A program made the position numbers and the translations under genes. Below the pieces are notes generated by a model, which saw only the letters and a list, made by a program, of their open reading frames with translations, was not told where the DNA came from and ran no database searches. Shown piece by piece: positions 28,301 through 36,445 of a stretch of 64,000 nucleotides of DNA. This DNA is from Cyanoderma ruficeps (Eukaryota; Chordata; Aves; Passeriformes; Timaliidae): positions 16,905,719 through 16,969,718 of the forward strand of contig VZDJ01000346.1 in assembly GCA_008694505.1 (NCBI GenBank). The letters are read 5' to 3'. Position 1 is the stretch's first letter; every line of letters begins with the position of its first letter.

Positions 28301-31300
28301 GACCTCCCTCCATGCAGGTGCCAACTTCTGCCTGCACATGCAATCTCTTGCATGCATTAATTCAGTGGCTTAGAGCACATCTGCTGCCTCATCTCACCAT
28401 GAAGCTACTGAACCTGGAGAAGGGCTCTGTCCTGCAGCCTCTGAGAGAACCCAGATCTCACCTGCTCAAGATTTCTTGAGTGGTTTCAGCCTCAGGATCA
28501 TTTTGCAGTTTATATTTAAAGTAAGTGGTACCAGGAACCAGCAGCACACAAGATGCCTGTGTTATCAGTGAGTTAGCTATTAAAGGGTTCTCATTTCCAT
28601 GCAACAGAATTAATCGTGGTTTGTTTAACTTGGCCTGTCTTCCAGTACAGTCCATCAGAGCTTCCTATCAAAAGTACACTTTTAATACATTATTAAATGG
28701 GTTTGAGTGCGCTTCCCTGACATATGCATTGTCTGAGATCTGAGAATATATTTTCCTCTTTATTCAGGTGACAAAGGAGCCAAAGGCTTACCAGGGGTTT
28801 CAGGAAAAAAAGGAAAAGCAGGTAAGCTATGCATCCTTCTGTGCAGAATGATCAAACCTGCTGCATCTTTGATTTCAGGGTTGGTTTCTATGGAATTTCA
28901 TGAAATTTTGAGGCACAAGAAAAAATGTGAGAATAGATGGAATATAAAAAAGAGACTGAAAATGTTTTGTTGAACAAAATAAAACATAATGTAGGGACAT
29001 GACTGATTCCTATGAATACACCAGCATACACAAAATATGAAGTCACCCAAATGCATGGATAATGTTTGGTATCATAAAAACTAACACACAGGCCAGCAGT
29101 ATGCATTTAAACTGGATACCAGAAGAAAGTTTCTTAACATCAAATGAATGAAACCCTTCAACAGTCCCCTAGTAGGAGGATGGGACAAAAAAGTAAGTGA
29201 TTTTAGATAGAACATAATCTGTTGTCAAATTAATGTAATGTATTTGCTTACAGGAGGAGAATTTGACTTTGATGACTTTGAAAGTTCTTCTCAGTCCTAG
29301 TAACCTTGAATGGTTACCCACCTCAAACTTATACTTGTGTTTATTTTTAAGAGATTTCATATAAAATGACCATTTGGTTCTTAATGGGANCTAGTTTGCT
29401 AGGGAGTGTACAGACTGTACAGAGCCAAAACATTAAACACTTTGATCAACAGAAGAATAGCCAGTGGGGTAAGGTGAGACAGGTGAGACTGGCTTCCCAT
29501 AATTGGAGCTCAGGTCTTCAAAAGCTTTGGAAGTGGGCTACAAGTGACTCTCCATGCAGGCACACACACACACATACACGCACACACACAAAGGCTTCTA
29601 AAAAGGTAAATCCTCTATCCTTTGTATTGCATCAGGCACAGTCTGTGACTGTGGAAGATACCGCAGATTTGTTGGACAACTGAATATCAATGTTGCTCGT
29701 CTTAACACATCCATCAAGTTTGTGAAGAATGGTAAGGACCCTTATGTATTTGATGGGATTTATTTGACTCCAGTAACAGATATCATTGCTATTCTTCTAC
29801 CATTGTTGCTCTATGGAATTGTCCACAGATGACCCAGAGAGAGGTTCCTCTGTTTCAGGCACTCTGAAAACCTAAAAGTAGAGATAGTCTTACATCTGTA
29901 AGGATAAAAGGAACAGATGACTAAAAGCAAAAAAAAATTAAAGAAGTTATCAGCAGCATAAGAGAATGCATCACTAAAATCACAAGGAATGATTTGCTAA
30001 CCACTGCTGCACTGTCATTCTGCTCAGGTTTGGTGGCCAGTCAGGCAATATAAGGCAGAAGTTTGTGCCAGTCTGCTCCAGAGAGGCTGGAAGAGCAGTG
30101 AGAACCTCTTGATCTTTCTGCTGCCCAGGAGGGCTGCAGACACAGTACTCCTAGTTCCCCTCAGTGCCTGCACAATTTTCCTGTAGCAAGTGACCAACAT
30201 TCGAGGACATGGGTTGTAAGAAGCCACGTTTGCAAGCAGCACTGTCAGGTGGACAGTGCAAAGTGCTCCACTGAAAGGAAGGGAGTTTTCTGGCATAAAA
30301 GTGATTTTCAGACAGCTCTACCACTGCTTCCAGGACTAGGGCTGTATCAGTAAATTAAATTAATTTGAGGCTGTTCTTTGTCACTCTGGGTATCCAGCAC
30401 AAAGCAACACCCATCCATATTAAAAACACTAGAAAACTGAATGATGTATTATCAAAGAGTGTCCCTCTACTAAATTCCAACTTGTGCCTTGGGTAACTCC
30501 TGAATTGTTTGAGAGAGTGTTAATTTTCCCATATCAAACTCTGCTCAGGACCATTCCAGCAATCCATTAGCAGAAACAATCAACTTCCAGCAACCAGGCA
30601 TGCTCCTTGGCACTGTTTAATTCACTAGGCTATATACTCACTGGTTGAGAGGTCTGACTTTTAAAGCTGCTGAGCAACCACAATTTTCTTCCTAGTCAAT
30701 GCCACAGTGCTACAGCAGCTCTGAATATCAGGCTGTATCTAAAATGTCTTATCTTAGCAATCACATTCATTTTCCTCTACATGGAAAGGGCCTGGAAAGC
30801 TATCTATACCCCTGTGTTTCTACCCCTGGGCACTCTTTCACAATCTATATTTAGAACATACAAAGCAGTAGGGTGATCCAGAATTAGACACTGCCATTTG
30901 ACTATAGCATGTCTTAAGTGTATTAGTATTAGATATCCAGGAAATAAAACTGAAGTGTCACAGGAGACATGCCAATCAAGACTGAATAGTTCTTGTCCTA
31001 ATGTGTGCTAAGTGTTTGACAATCCCATTAGTCACATCAATCTCTGATCGTGTCCTCATCATTCATCATAAATCTCTGTCCTTGTCATTCATCATCTCTG
31101 ATCGTGTCGTCATCATTCCCACAGTGGTGGGAGTATTTTTCCTCCTTCCCTTTTATTAATTTTAATGTAAAAATCATCTCATTGTCATATTGGAATAGAC
31201 TAACCTTCAGCATCTGTTGACATGCCATTAAGCAATTTTTCTTCTTCCAAGTTATAGCAGGTATCAGGGAGACAGATGAGAAATTCTATTACATTGTGAA

Positions 31301-31643
31301 AGAAGAGAAGAATTACAGAGAAGCCTTGATCCACTGCAGGGACAGAGGAGGATCACTGGCCATGCCTAAAGATGAGGCAACCAATGCCCTGATTGCTGAC
31401 TATATCTCCAACAGCGGCCTGTTCCGAGCCTTCATTGGGCTGAATGACATGGAAAGAGAAGGACAGTTTGTGTATGCAGACAACAGCCCACTGCAGAACT
31501 ACAGCAACTGGAAGCAAGGGGAGCCTCATGACCCAGCTGGTCACGAGGACTGTGTGGAAATGCTCAGCACAGGAGAGTGGAATGACTCTGAGTGCCAAGT
31601 CACCATCTACTTCGTCTGTGAATTCCTCAAGAAAAGGAAATAA
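13206..31643 (+). CDS. COLEC10: COLEC10, collectin liver protein 1 (CL-L1), six coding exons
   Basis: Secreted collectin. In known vertebrates CL-L1 binds sugars, pairs with CL-K1 (COLEC11) and MASPs to start the lectin complement pathway, and guides neural-crest migration. Coding exons join 13206-13353, 25301-25372, 26629-26700, 28768-28821, 29636-29731 and 31252-31643: 834 nt, 277 residues plus stop, the length of human CL-L1. All five introns are phase 1. Domains: hydrophobic signal segment (about residues 13-27), short N-terminal region with Cys39, unbroken Gly-X-Y collagen stalk (47-115, 23 triplets), CDCG (119-122) leading to the neck (about 120-152), and a C-type lectin domain (about 155-277) with the four canonical cysteines 176, 248, 262 and 270, an E-P-H triplet (238-240) and WND (257-259). 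The ATG has A at -3 and gives an N-terminus colinear with mammalian CL-L1. COLEC11 is the nearest alternative, but the C-terminal half fits COLEC10 much better. Confidence 0.97.
18567..18721 (-). mobile_element. CR1 LINE 3' end fragment
   Basis: Reads on the + strand as ACAGAATCACAGAATATTCT then GAGTTGGAAGGGACCCA and AAGGATCATTGAATCCAACT, the reverse complement of the CR1 3' UTR in its 'pressed' avian form. A GGGATTGAACTCAT block and a run resembling GCACCAGGCTCTGACCAA follow, as expected for that subfamily. The copy is 5' truncated to about 150 bases and lies inside COLEC10 intron 1. Confidence 0.85.
21767..21804. repeat. GGGAA microsatellite
   Basis: About 7.6 uninterrupted copies of GGGAA (38 bp) in COLEC10 intron 1. 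The - strand translation (repeating PSLPF) is an artefact of the repeat. A purine-only strand of this type is prone to length change. Confidence 0.95.
22458..23190 (-). mobile_element. 5'-truncated CR1 LINE
   Basis: The + strand starts with the inverted CR1 tail (repeated AATCATA, then GAATGGTTTGGAAGGAACC). Read on the - strand, the end of ORF2 is visible: QKDLGVLVDERLD, LHSALVRPHLQCG and EEATKMISRMEKLS blocks, then the 3' UTR and an octamer tail. There are frameshifts and stops, and everything 5' of the reverse-transcriptase C-terminal region is missing, so it is a dead insertion. The 3' UTR is nearly the same as that of the + strand copy ending at 33394, so both belong to the same subfamily. 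Confidence 0.92.
25301..25372 (+). CDS. COLEC10: COLEC10 coding exon 2 (collagen stalk)
   Basis: 72 nt, residues 50-73, eight perfect Gly-X-Y triplets (GDEGEKGDRGEVG onward). Acceptor TTGGAAG, donor AAAAG|GTATTT. The exon is phase 1 at both ends, so it and the next collagen exon could be skipped or duplicated without shifting the frame, as is usual in collagen genes. Confidence 0.95.
25373..26628 (+). other. COLEC10: COLEC10 intron 2
   Basis: 1256 bases from GTATTT to TTCTCTTAG. It contains an A-run near 25653-25667 and an ATT-rich tract at 25949-25965. No repeat element or gene is recognised. Confidence 0.85.
26629..26700 (+). CDS. COLEC10: COLEC10 coding exon 3 (collagen stalk)
   Basis: 72 nt, residues 74-97, eight Gly-X-Y triplets (GNKGPVGDVGDQGMLG onward). 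Acceptor TCTTAG, donor AAAGG|GTAAGC. Same length and phase as exon 2, consistent with the duplicated collagen-exon structure of collectins. Confidence 0.95.
26701..28767 (+). other. COLEC10: COLEC10 intron 3
   Basis: 2067 bases from GTAAGC to TTTATTCAG. It holds a short CR1 3' end (26968-27042) and an AT-rich stretch near 27958-28020. Open frames of 69-83 residues around 27025-27551 have no recognisable product. Confidence 0.85.
26968..27042 (+). mobile_element. CR1 LINE 3' terminal fragment
   Basis: Contains GGAGGTTGGACTAGATGACC, then TTTAAAGGTCACTTCCACCC and CAAACTATTCTATGATTCT, the exact layout of the CR1 3' end on the sense strand. Only the last ~75 bases remain. Confidence 0.9.
28768..28821 (+). 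CDS. COLEC10: COLEC10 coding exon 4 (end of collagen stalk)
   Basis: 54 nt, residues 98-115, six Gly-X-Y triplets (GDKGAKGLPGVSGKKGKA). Acceptor TATTCAG, donor GCAG|GTAAGC. The length matches the corresponding mammalian collectin exon. The Lys-rich Y positions are candidates for hydroxylation and glycosylation. Confidence 0.95.
29254..29300 (+). other. Candidate alternative terminal exon in COLEC10 intron 4
   Basis: A good acceptor (TATTTGCTTACAG) is followed by a frame that continues exon 4 in the correct phase and encodes GGEFDFDDFESSSQS, then TAG at 29298. If used, it would give a collectin with signal peptide and collagen stalk but no neck or lectin domain. The unusually regular Phe/Asp/Glu/Ser content is what drew attention. 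There is no clear AATAAA shortly downstream, and I know of no described isoform of this kind, so this is a hypothesis. Confidence 0.2.
29390..29390. other. Ambiguous base (n)
   Basis: The only undetermined base in the window. It lies in COLEC10 intron 4, upstream of the CA repeat, and does not affect any coding exon. Confidence 1.
29561..29590. repeat. CA dinucleotide microsatellite
   Basis: About 15 CA units with two interruptions (ATACACG), ending 45 bases before the acceptor of COLEC10 exon 5. CA repeats near splice sites can bind hnRNP L and affect splicing; no such effect can be read from the sequence itself. Confidence 0.95.
29636..29731 (+). CDS. COLEC10: COLEC10 coding exon 5 (neck)
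   Basis: 96 nt, residues 116-147: GTVCDCGRYRRFVGQL onward to KFVKN. The CDCG pair (Cys119, Cys121) sits at the junction of collagen and neck, as in CL-L1. Hydrophobic residues spaced through Phe127-Val145 fit the trimerising alpha-helical coiled coil. Asn139-Thr-Ser is an N-glycosylation sequon where the human protein has Lys-Thr-Ser. Acceptor GCATCAG, donor AATG|GTAAGG. Confidence 0.95.
29732..31251 (+). other. COLEC10: COLEC10 intron 5
   Basis: 1520 bases from GTAAGG to TTCTTCCAAG. Apart from a short imperfect tandem repeat at 31040-31118, nothing is recognised. A 90-residue - strand open frame at 30024-30296 has no homology I know. Confidence 0.85.
31040..31118. repeat. Short imperfect tandem repeat
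   Basis: Three units beginning ATCTCTG at 31040, 31072 and 31094. The first and third share ATCTCTGATCGTGTC; the middle is shorter and diverged. It lies about 135 bases before the acceptor of COLEC10 exon 6. Confidence 0.8.
31252..31643 (+). CDS. COLEC10: COLEC10 coding exon 6 (C-type lectin domain)
   Basis: 392 nt including the TAA stop, residues 148-277. The whole carbohydrate-recognition domain is in one exon, as in other collectins: KFYYIVKEEKNYREAL opening, Cys176, MPKDEA, FIGLNDMEREGQF, NYSNW, GEPHDPAGHEDCVEM, WNDSEC, YFVCEF, and basic end KKRK. Ca2+-site residues Glu238, Glu246, Asn258 and Asp259 are kept. The sugar-specificity triplet is E-P-H, where mannose-type lectins have EPN and human CL-L1 has EPS. 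Asn230-Tyr-Ser and Asn258-Asp-Ser read as sequons, although Asn258 is a Ca2+ ligand. Confidence 0.97.
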
Positions 31644-32130
31644 AAGTGCCAGAGAATGTGCCTGGCACCTGCTGTATATACAATAACCCATCCTCATTCA
31701 TTTACGGTAGGGAGAGCAAATCAGGGATAGGAAACCAGGGAAAGGGCTCAATCCAGCCTTCACATCACTGGGCTAAGCAGAGTAACTACTGTCTAGTCAT
31801 CAGTGACCATAAAGTCAGCACAGGCCTGCAGGGGGCATCCAGCCAGTTGTGAATTTTTATTTCATTTCTACATGCATTCTAGGGTTGGCATTTCTGTGTG
31901 TAATTAAATTTAGAGCATGCAGAAATTAATATAATTTCATCAGTTCCAGAAATAGTAAGATCATTGGTATATGAAGTACTCATGTGATTTGCAAAGTCCA
32001 CAGATGGAAAGAGCATGACCTTCATTAATCTCTGACTTGCACAGGGATTTCCTTCCCAGTAATTTCCCTAATGACTTCAGAGGTCAGAGAAAAGAATTTA
32101 AGTATCTCTTGAAAAAATCCTTCTTTTGTT
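31644..32130 (+). other. COLEC10: COLEC10 3' UTR and downstream flank
   Basis: Begins the 3' UTR after the TAA stop. The first plausible poly(A) hexamer is ATTAAA at 31903-31908, about 260 bases after the stop; a longer UTR is possible. No repeat is recognised in this stretch. Confidence 0.5.
31903..31908 (+). terminator. COLEC10: Candidate poly(A) signal of COLEC10
   Basis: ATTAAA, the common variant hexamer, in a T/A-rich context downstream of the stop. No canonical AATAAA occurs closer except one overlapping the stop region itself (GGAAATAAAAG), which is too early to serve unless the UTR is tiny. Confidence 0.3.
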
Positions 32131-32225
32131 AGAATCATAATTTAAGGTGGAAGGTATCTCTGAAGGTCATTTGGCTAAATCTTGCATACAAAGTAGGATC
32201 AACTTCAAACTTAGAAGTTGTTATA
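32131..32225 (-). mobile_element. Old CR1 LINE 3' fragment
   Basis: AGAATCATAATTTAAGGTGG, then GGTCATTTGGCTAAATCTTG and GGATCAACTTCAAACTTAGA, follow the inverted CR1 3' end (AGAATCATAGAATGG..., GGTCATCTAGTCCAA..., GGTCAACTTCAAAGTTAGA) with many substitutions. It is older than the neighbouring + strand copy. Confidence 0.65.
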
Positions 32226-32259
32226 ACCTCCTTAATTTGGCTGTGCAATTATAAAGCCT

Positions 32260-33394
32260 GGTAGGCATTTATCTGGTCTTCTGTAAGGCCTTTGACTTGG
32301 TCCCCTACAATAACATTCTCTTTAAATTGGAGCCATGGATTTAATGGGTAGACTGCTAGGTGGATAAAGAATTGGTCAGATGGTTGCATTCAGAGGGTGT
32401 TGGCCAATGGCTCTGAGTCCCGATGGACATCAGTGACAAGGGATGTCCCTCACGGATCTGCAGTGGGACCAGCACTATTTAATATCTTTACTAATGACAT
32501 AGGCAAATGCATGAAGCTCACCCTCAGCACATTTGCCAATGGCACCAGGCTGGGTGGCAGAGTTGACACACCTGAAGGATGGGATGCCATCCAGAGGGAT
32601 CTGGATGCCATCCAGAGGGAACAGGTTTGAGAAGTGGCCCATGAGAACCTTACAAGGTTTAACAAGACCAAGTGCAAGGTGCTATACTTCAGTTGGGACA
32701 ACCCCTGGTATCACTCCAGGTGGGGGATGAACAGATCAAGAGCAGCTTTGCCCAGAAGGACTTGGGGGTGCTGGTGGAGGGGAGGCTGGACAAGAGCTGG
32801 CAATGTGCACTCACAGGCCAGAAAGCCACACAAGTCCCGGGCTGCATCCAAAACCCTGTGATTCTGCCCCTCTACTTTGCTCTGGTGAGGCCCCACCTCA
32901 GTGCTGTATCAGTTCTGGGGTCCCCAGCACAGAAAGGCCATGGACCTGTTGGAGTAAGTCTAGAGGAGGCCACCAAGATGATTAGCAGGATGGAGAACCT
33001 CTCCTGTGAGAAAAGGCTGAGAGATTTGGTTTTGCTCAGCATGGAAAAAAAAAAGTCTTTGGGATGACCTAATTGCAGCCTTCCAGTACCTGGAGGGAGC
33101 CTACAAGGAAAATGGAGAGAGACTTTTACCAGGACATGTAGTGACAGGACAAGGGGGAATGAGTTTAAACTGAAGGAGAATAGATTTAGATTAGATATGA
33201 GAAAGAAATTCCAAACTGTGAGGGTGGTGAGCCCGGAGAAGTTGTGAATGTCCCTGGAAGTGTGGAAGGCCAGGTGGAATGGGGCTCTGAGCAACCTGGT
33301 CTAGTGGAAAGGGGTCTCTGTTCATGGCAGGAGGATTGGAATTAGATGATCTTTAAGGTTCCTTCCAACCCAAACCATTCTATGATTCTACACA
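32260..33394 (+). mobile_element. 5'-truncated CR1 LINE with decayed reverse transcriptase end
   Basis: The sense strand shows the C-terminal half of the CR1 reverse transcriptase. A degenerate 'AFDLVPYN' block is followed by VPHGSAVGPALFNIFTNDIG (consensus PQGSVLGP-type motif), TFANGTRLGG, QKDLGVLVEGRLDKSW, FALVRPHL and EEATKMISRMENLS. The 3' UTR and the CATTCTATGATTCT tail end at 33394. The catalytic FADD motif reads FANG here, and frameshifts and stops break the frame, so the copy is inactive. The endonuclease and N-terminal parts are missing. Confidence 0.93.
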
Positions 33395-35399
33395 GAGGAG
33401 ATCTCGCTTATCTCTGTTTTCAACTCTATCATCCATCAGGCTGGCCTGAAATGTGAGGAAATAATAGTACATAGGCATGCAAGCCTGCACAGCTTGTAGG
33501 CAGCCTAGAAACAGATGGAGCAGTTCTAGTGTCTGAAGTCCCCAAACTCCGTGATAAACATACAGAAGTCTAGCACAAAGAGAACAGTATAAAGGAAGCA
33601 ACACCATTCCTGAAGACTGTAAACAGGCACGTGTAATATAAGTTATACCATGTGCATTGCTGGTTTAACAACTGGTGATTCTATGAACATATTAATTCCC
33701 TAATTCAGAAGCCAGTGATGATTGATGTCTAATACTAAAATCACCCATGCCTTTGTAACACAGGAAGAAGCTATAGAACAGGTTTTATCCCCCAAGAACT
33801 CAGATTCAGGTGTGGTTGAACAACTTAGTCATGCAGTTCAGAGGGACTCACTAAAAAGTATGAGCACTGAACATGAAGGCTCTGCTGTCACTGCCTGGCT
33901 ACTTAGATCTCCACATCAGAATGCCCACAAAGAATCACGTTTTCATATCTTTGAGAATACTGACAGAGCCTTTTCCTTGAGACACAGCAAGTGCTTGGTC
34001 ATTGTTTGCCTATCCTCATAGCAGAAGATGCCAAGAGAAACCTCAGGGCCATTGCAATGCAAGTCTATAGGTTTTCTTTCCCACTTAACACTAAAAATTA
34101 AGGAAGGATATCTGGAAGCTAAGGAGAATGTTAGATGCTTGGCACCACACAGCAACATTTCCTGCAGGTCACTGAGCACCAGGTGCACATAGTCCTCCTC
34201 TGGGTATACAAAAAGCTGGGCATGTCATCAGCCAGTAATGCAGAGGGTCAGCTCTGAGTCTTCCTTCTGCTGCTGAGTACAGCGCTGCAAACGCAACCAA
34301 ACAATCATACACCCTCAACCTCACCCTAAACAGGAAAATTCTCCAAACCATTTGCCTGATGGTTTGACTCCAAGTTCACCTCTGAGCATTGACCAACACA
34401 GGAGCATCCCAGGTGACTCTGAGACTCAGAACCACTCTTGTAATCTGGTTTCTCTGACACTTGTTCCTCCAGAAAACCTCCTGTTGCTACCAGCAGTAAA
34501 TTATCTGTATTGCTCCACACCCTCCAGGAAACTCTTCAGACCTGTGAATAAAGGGGTGGGACCACATTTCTTTTCATTGCTCCCCTTCTATGCTATGAGA
34601 GATTTGGGCAAACAGGTTCACTTTGCATGACATAACTGAGCCTGAATTGTTCCTTCTCTGGGAATTGATATTCCTCAAAACCAGGCAGAATTACACTTTC
34701 TAGGGTCTACTTTAATAAACTCATTAAACTAAACACTTTGGTTTTAGAAGCATTAATGGGTAATGATAAAGAATTAATAATTAATTCAAGAAAAGCTTCT
34801 TGAGAGAAAAAATACCTTTTAAAAGTTCAAACCCAAGGCTGCCGGCCTCATTCACAGCAGGTCAGTTCCTACCAGTCTTGCAGAAGTGGCATAGTAATAT
34901 CCCTGTGGGTAGGCACAACCACTTCTTCACACTTCGTCTTTACTTCTGCCACCAAAACATGCTTACCAGACTGGAGGCTCATATTCTGAAACCCTCAGAC
35001 CATACTGAGACCGCTGGCCGACAAAATTTAGAGGTGTCCTTAACGCTACATCCATCACAGATAGGCCATTTTCCTGTCCTTTTGGAGGAAACTCAGAGCT
35101 GGGAAAAGGTGAAAGTGGAGCAACACTTTGCTGCAGGATCAAGCTTTTCCTTAGATTAGACCACCTGCTCTCCAAGAATTCAAAATCAGGAAATACATGT
35201 CTAAATTGAAACTTTAGGATTTTTTAGGTGACTATGAGTTATGAGTAATTCTGGACCATGCTCCATGTACAGGAAGAAATGACTATTGCAGCCACTGGCT
35301 GCATGGCTGAGTGACGAAGTGAGTGAGGAACTCGTGCTGGATTTCTACAATGGAAAGGCTGGGATAGCCCATTTCTTCCATCCTCATCCTCTACTACCA
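33395..35399. other. Intergenic DNA, no gene seen
   Basis: Non-coding sequence with chance open frames. The longest, 119 residues at 34800-35159, has no recognisable domain and overlaps an antisense open frame. No RNA gene or recent repeat is recognised. Confidence 0.5.
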
Positions 35400-36445
35400 C
35401 ACCAGCTTCATCCTTCCTTACACAGAAAAAATTTGGTATCATCTGCAAACCTGAGGAAAGAGGATTTTATCACCTCCTTGAAGTACCTGGTAAAGATATT
35501 AAGCAGGACTGTTCCAATCTCTAGATCCCTGTGGCACTCTACAGTAAACAGGAAAATGTTGGCTGGGTAGAGAACAGCTCATTTAACCATTCGCCTCTGA
35601 GCCAAATCAATGTATTTTTAGCCATACAGACCATAACATCCATCCCAACTGGGATACAAGAATGTTGTTGGAGACAATGTCAAAACCTTGCTATAAAATT
35701 TGAGCTAAATGATAGCCATTTCTCTTCCCTCATTCACAAATCCAGTCATAGAATCATAAATACAATCAAGCAGTCAGACATGATTTACATTTGGTAGATC
35801 CAGGCTGATTGTTTCTGATCAGCTTCTCCTTCATATGCACATAAATGTGCTCCAAGAGGACCCACTCCTTGAAGTTCCACAGGGACCAAAGCAATGCTGA
35901 TCAGTTTATAGATCCCCAAATTGTCTTCAGCCTTCCTGAAGAAACGGTGAACATTTACCTATTTCCAGTTATTAAGAACTTTCCATGATCTCCATAATCC
36001 TTCTGATATGACACAGTGGCCCTGCAGTGACATCTAATATTTTTTTGGCACCTTGGATGTGGTCTGTCTGTTGCCATGATGTTTTCTGGTCAAACTTCCT
36101 CAAGTAATCCCCAGCTAAACACTCACCTACTGCTGGTAGTTCCCTTTGGACCCTTTCCCTAAGCACAGATACATGGGATAGTTGGTAGAGATAGCAAATA
36201 AACCTTAGCAGACCTCCATTTTATCAGTGTCTGCTGTCACTACATCACCTCCTCCATTCAGCAATGGTTCTATATATTCCTTCCTCAGTCTTTTTATACC
36301 AACAAAGCATTGGAAGCTCTTCTTGTTGTGTTTCCCATGGAAGTCTCAACTGCATTTAGGCTTTGTCTCTCCCAAGGGTATTACAAACTCAGGTAATACT
36401 TCTAATTATTCCACTGTAGCCTGTCACTGCTTCCATCTCCTCTAA
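35400..36445 (-). mobile_element. Old CR1 LINE copy, reverse-transcriptase region
   Basis: The + strand matches the inverted CR1 RT-coding segment. TTTGGTATCATCTGCAAACC at 35430 is followed by a block around 35490-35530 (TATTAAGCAGGACTGTTCCA, CCCTGTGGCACTCTAC), then GGTAGATCCAGGCTGATTGT, CTCCTTCATATGCACATAAA, and GTGGCCCTGCAGTGACATCT near 36020. All occur in the order found in avian and crocodilian CR1. Many indels and stops make it much older than the copies at 22.5 and 32.3 kb. The ends are approximate. Confidence 0.8.

Larger units (their letters stand above)
28822..29635 (+). other. COLEC10: COLEC10 intron 4
   Basis: 814 bases from GTAAGC to GCATCAG. It contains an ambiguous base at 29390, a CA dinucleotide repeat ending 45 bases before exon 5, and a possible alternative terminal exon (29254-29300). 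Confidence 0.85.

Noticed and set aside
32397..33294. Open frames up to 140 codons near COLEC10's 3' end
   Set aside because: Explained by the decayed CR1 reverse-transcriptase segment and its antisense; the catalytic motif is altered and the frame is broken, so no active element.
34800..35159. 119-codon + strand frame
   Set aside because: No recognisable domain, no splice or promoter context and an overlapping antisense frame; most likely chance.
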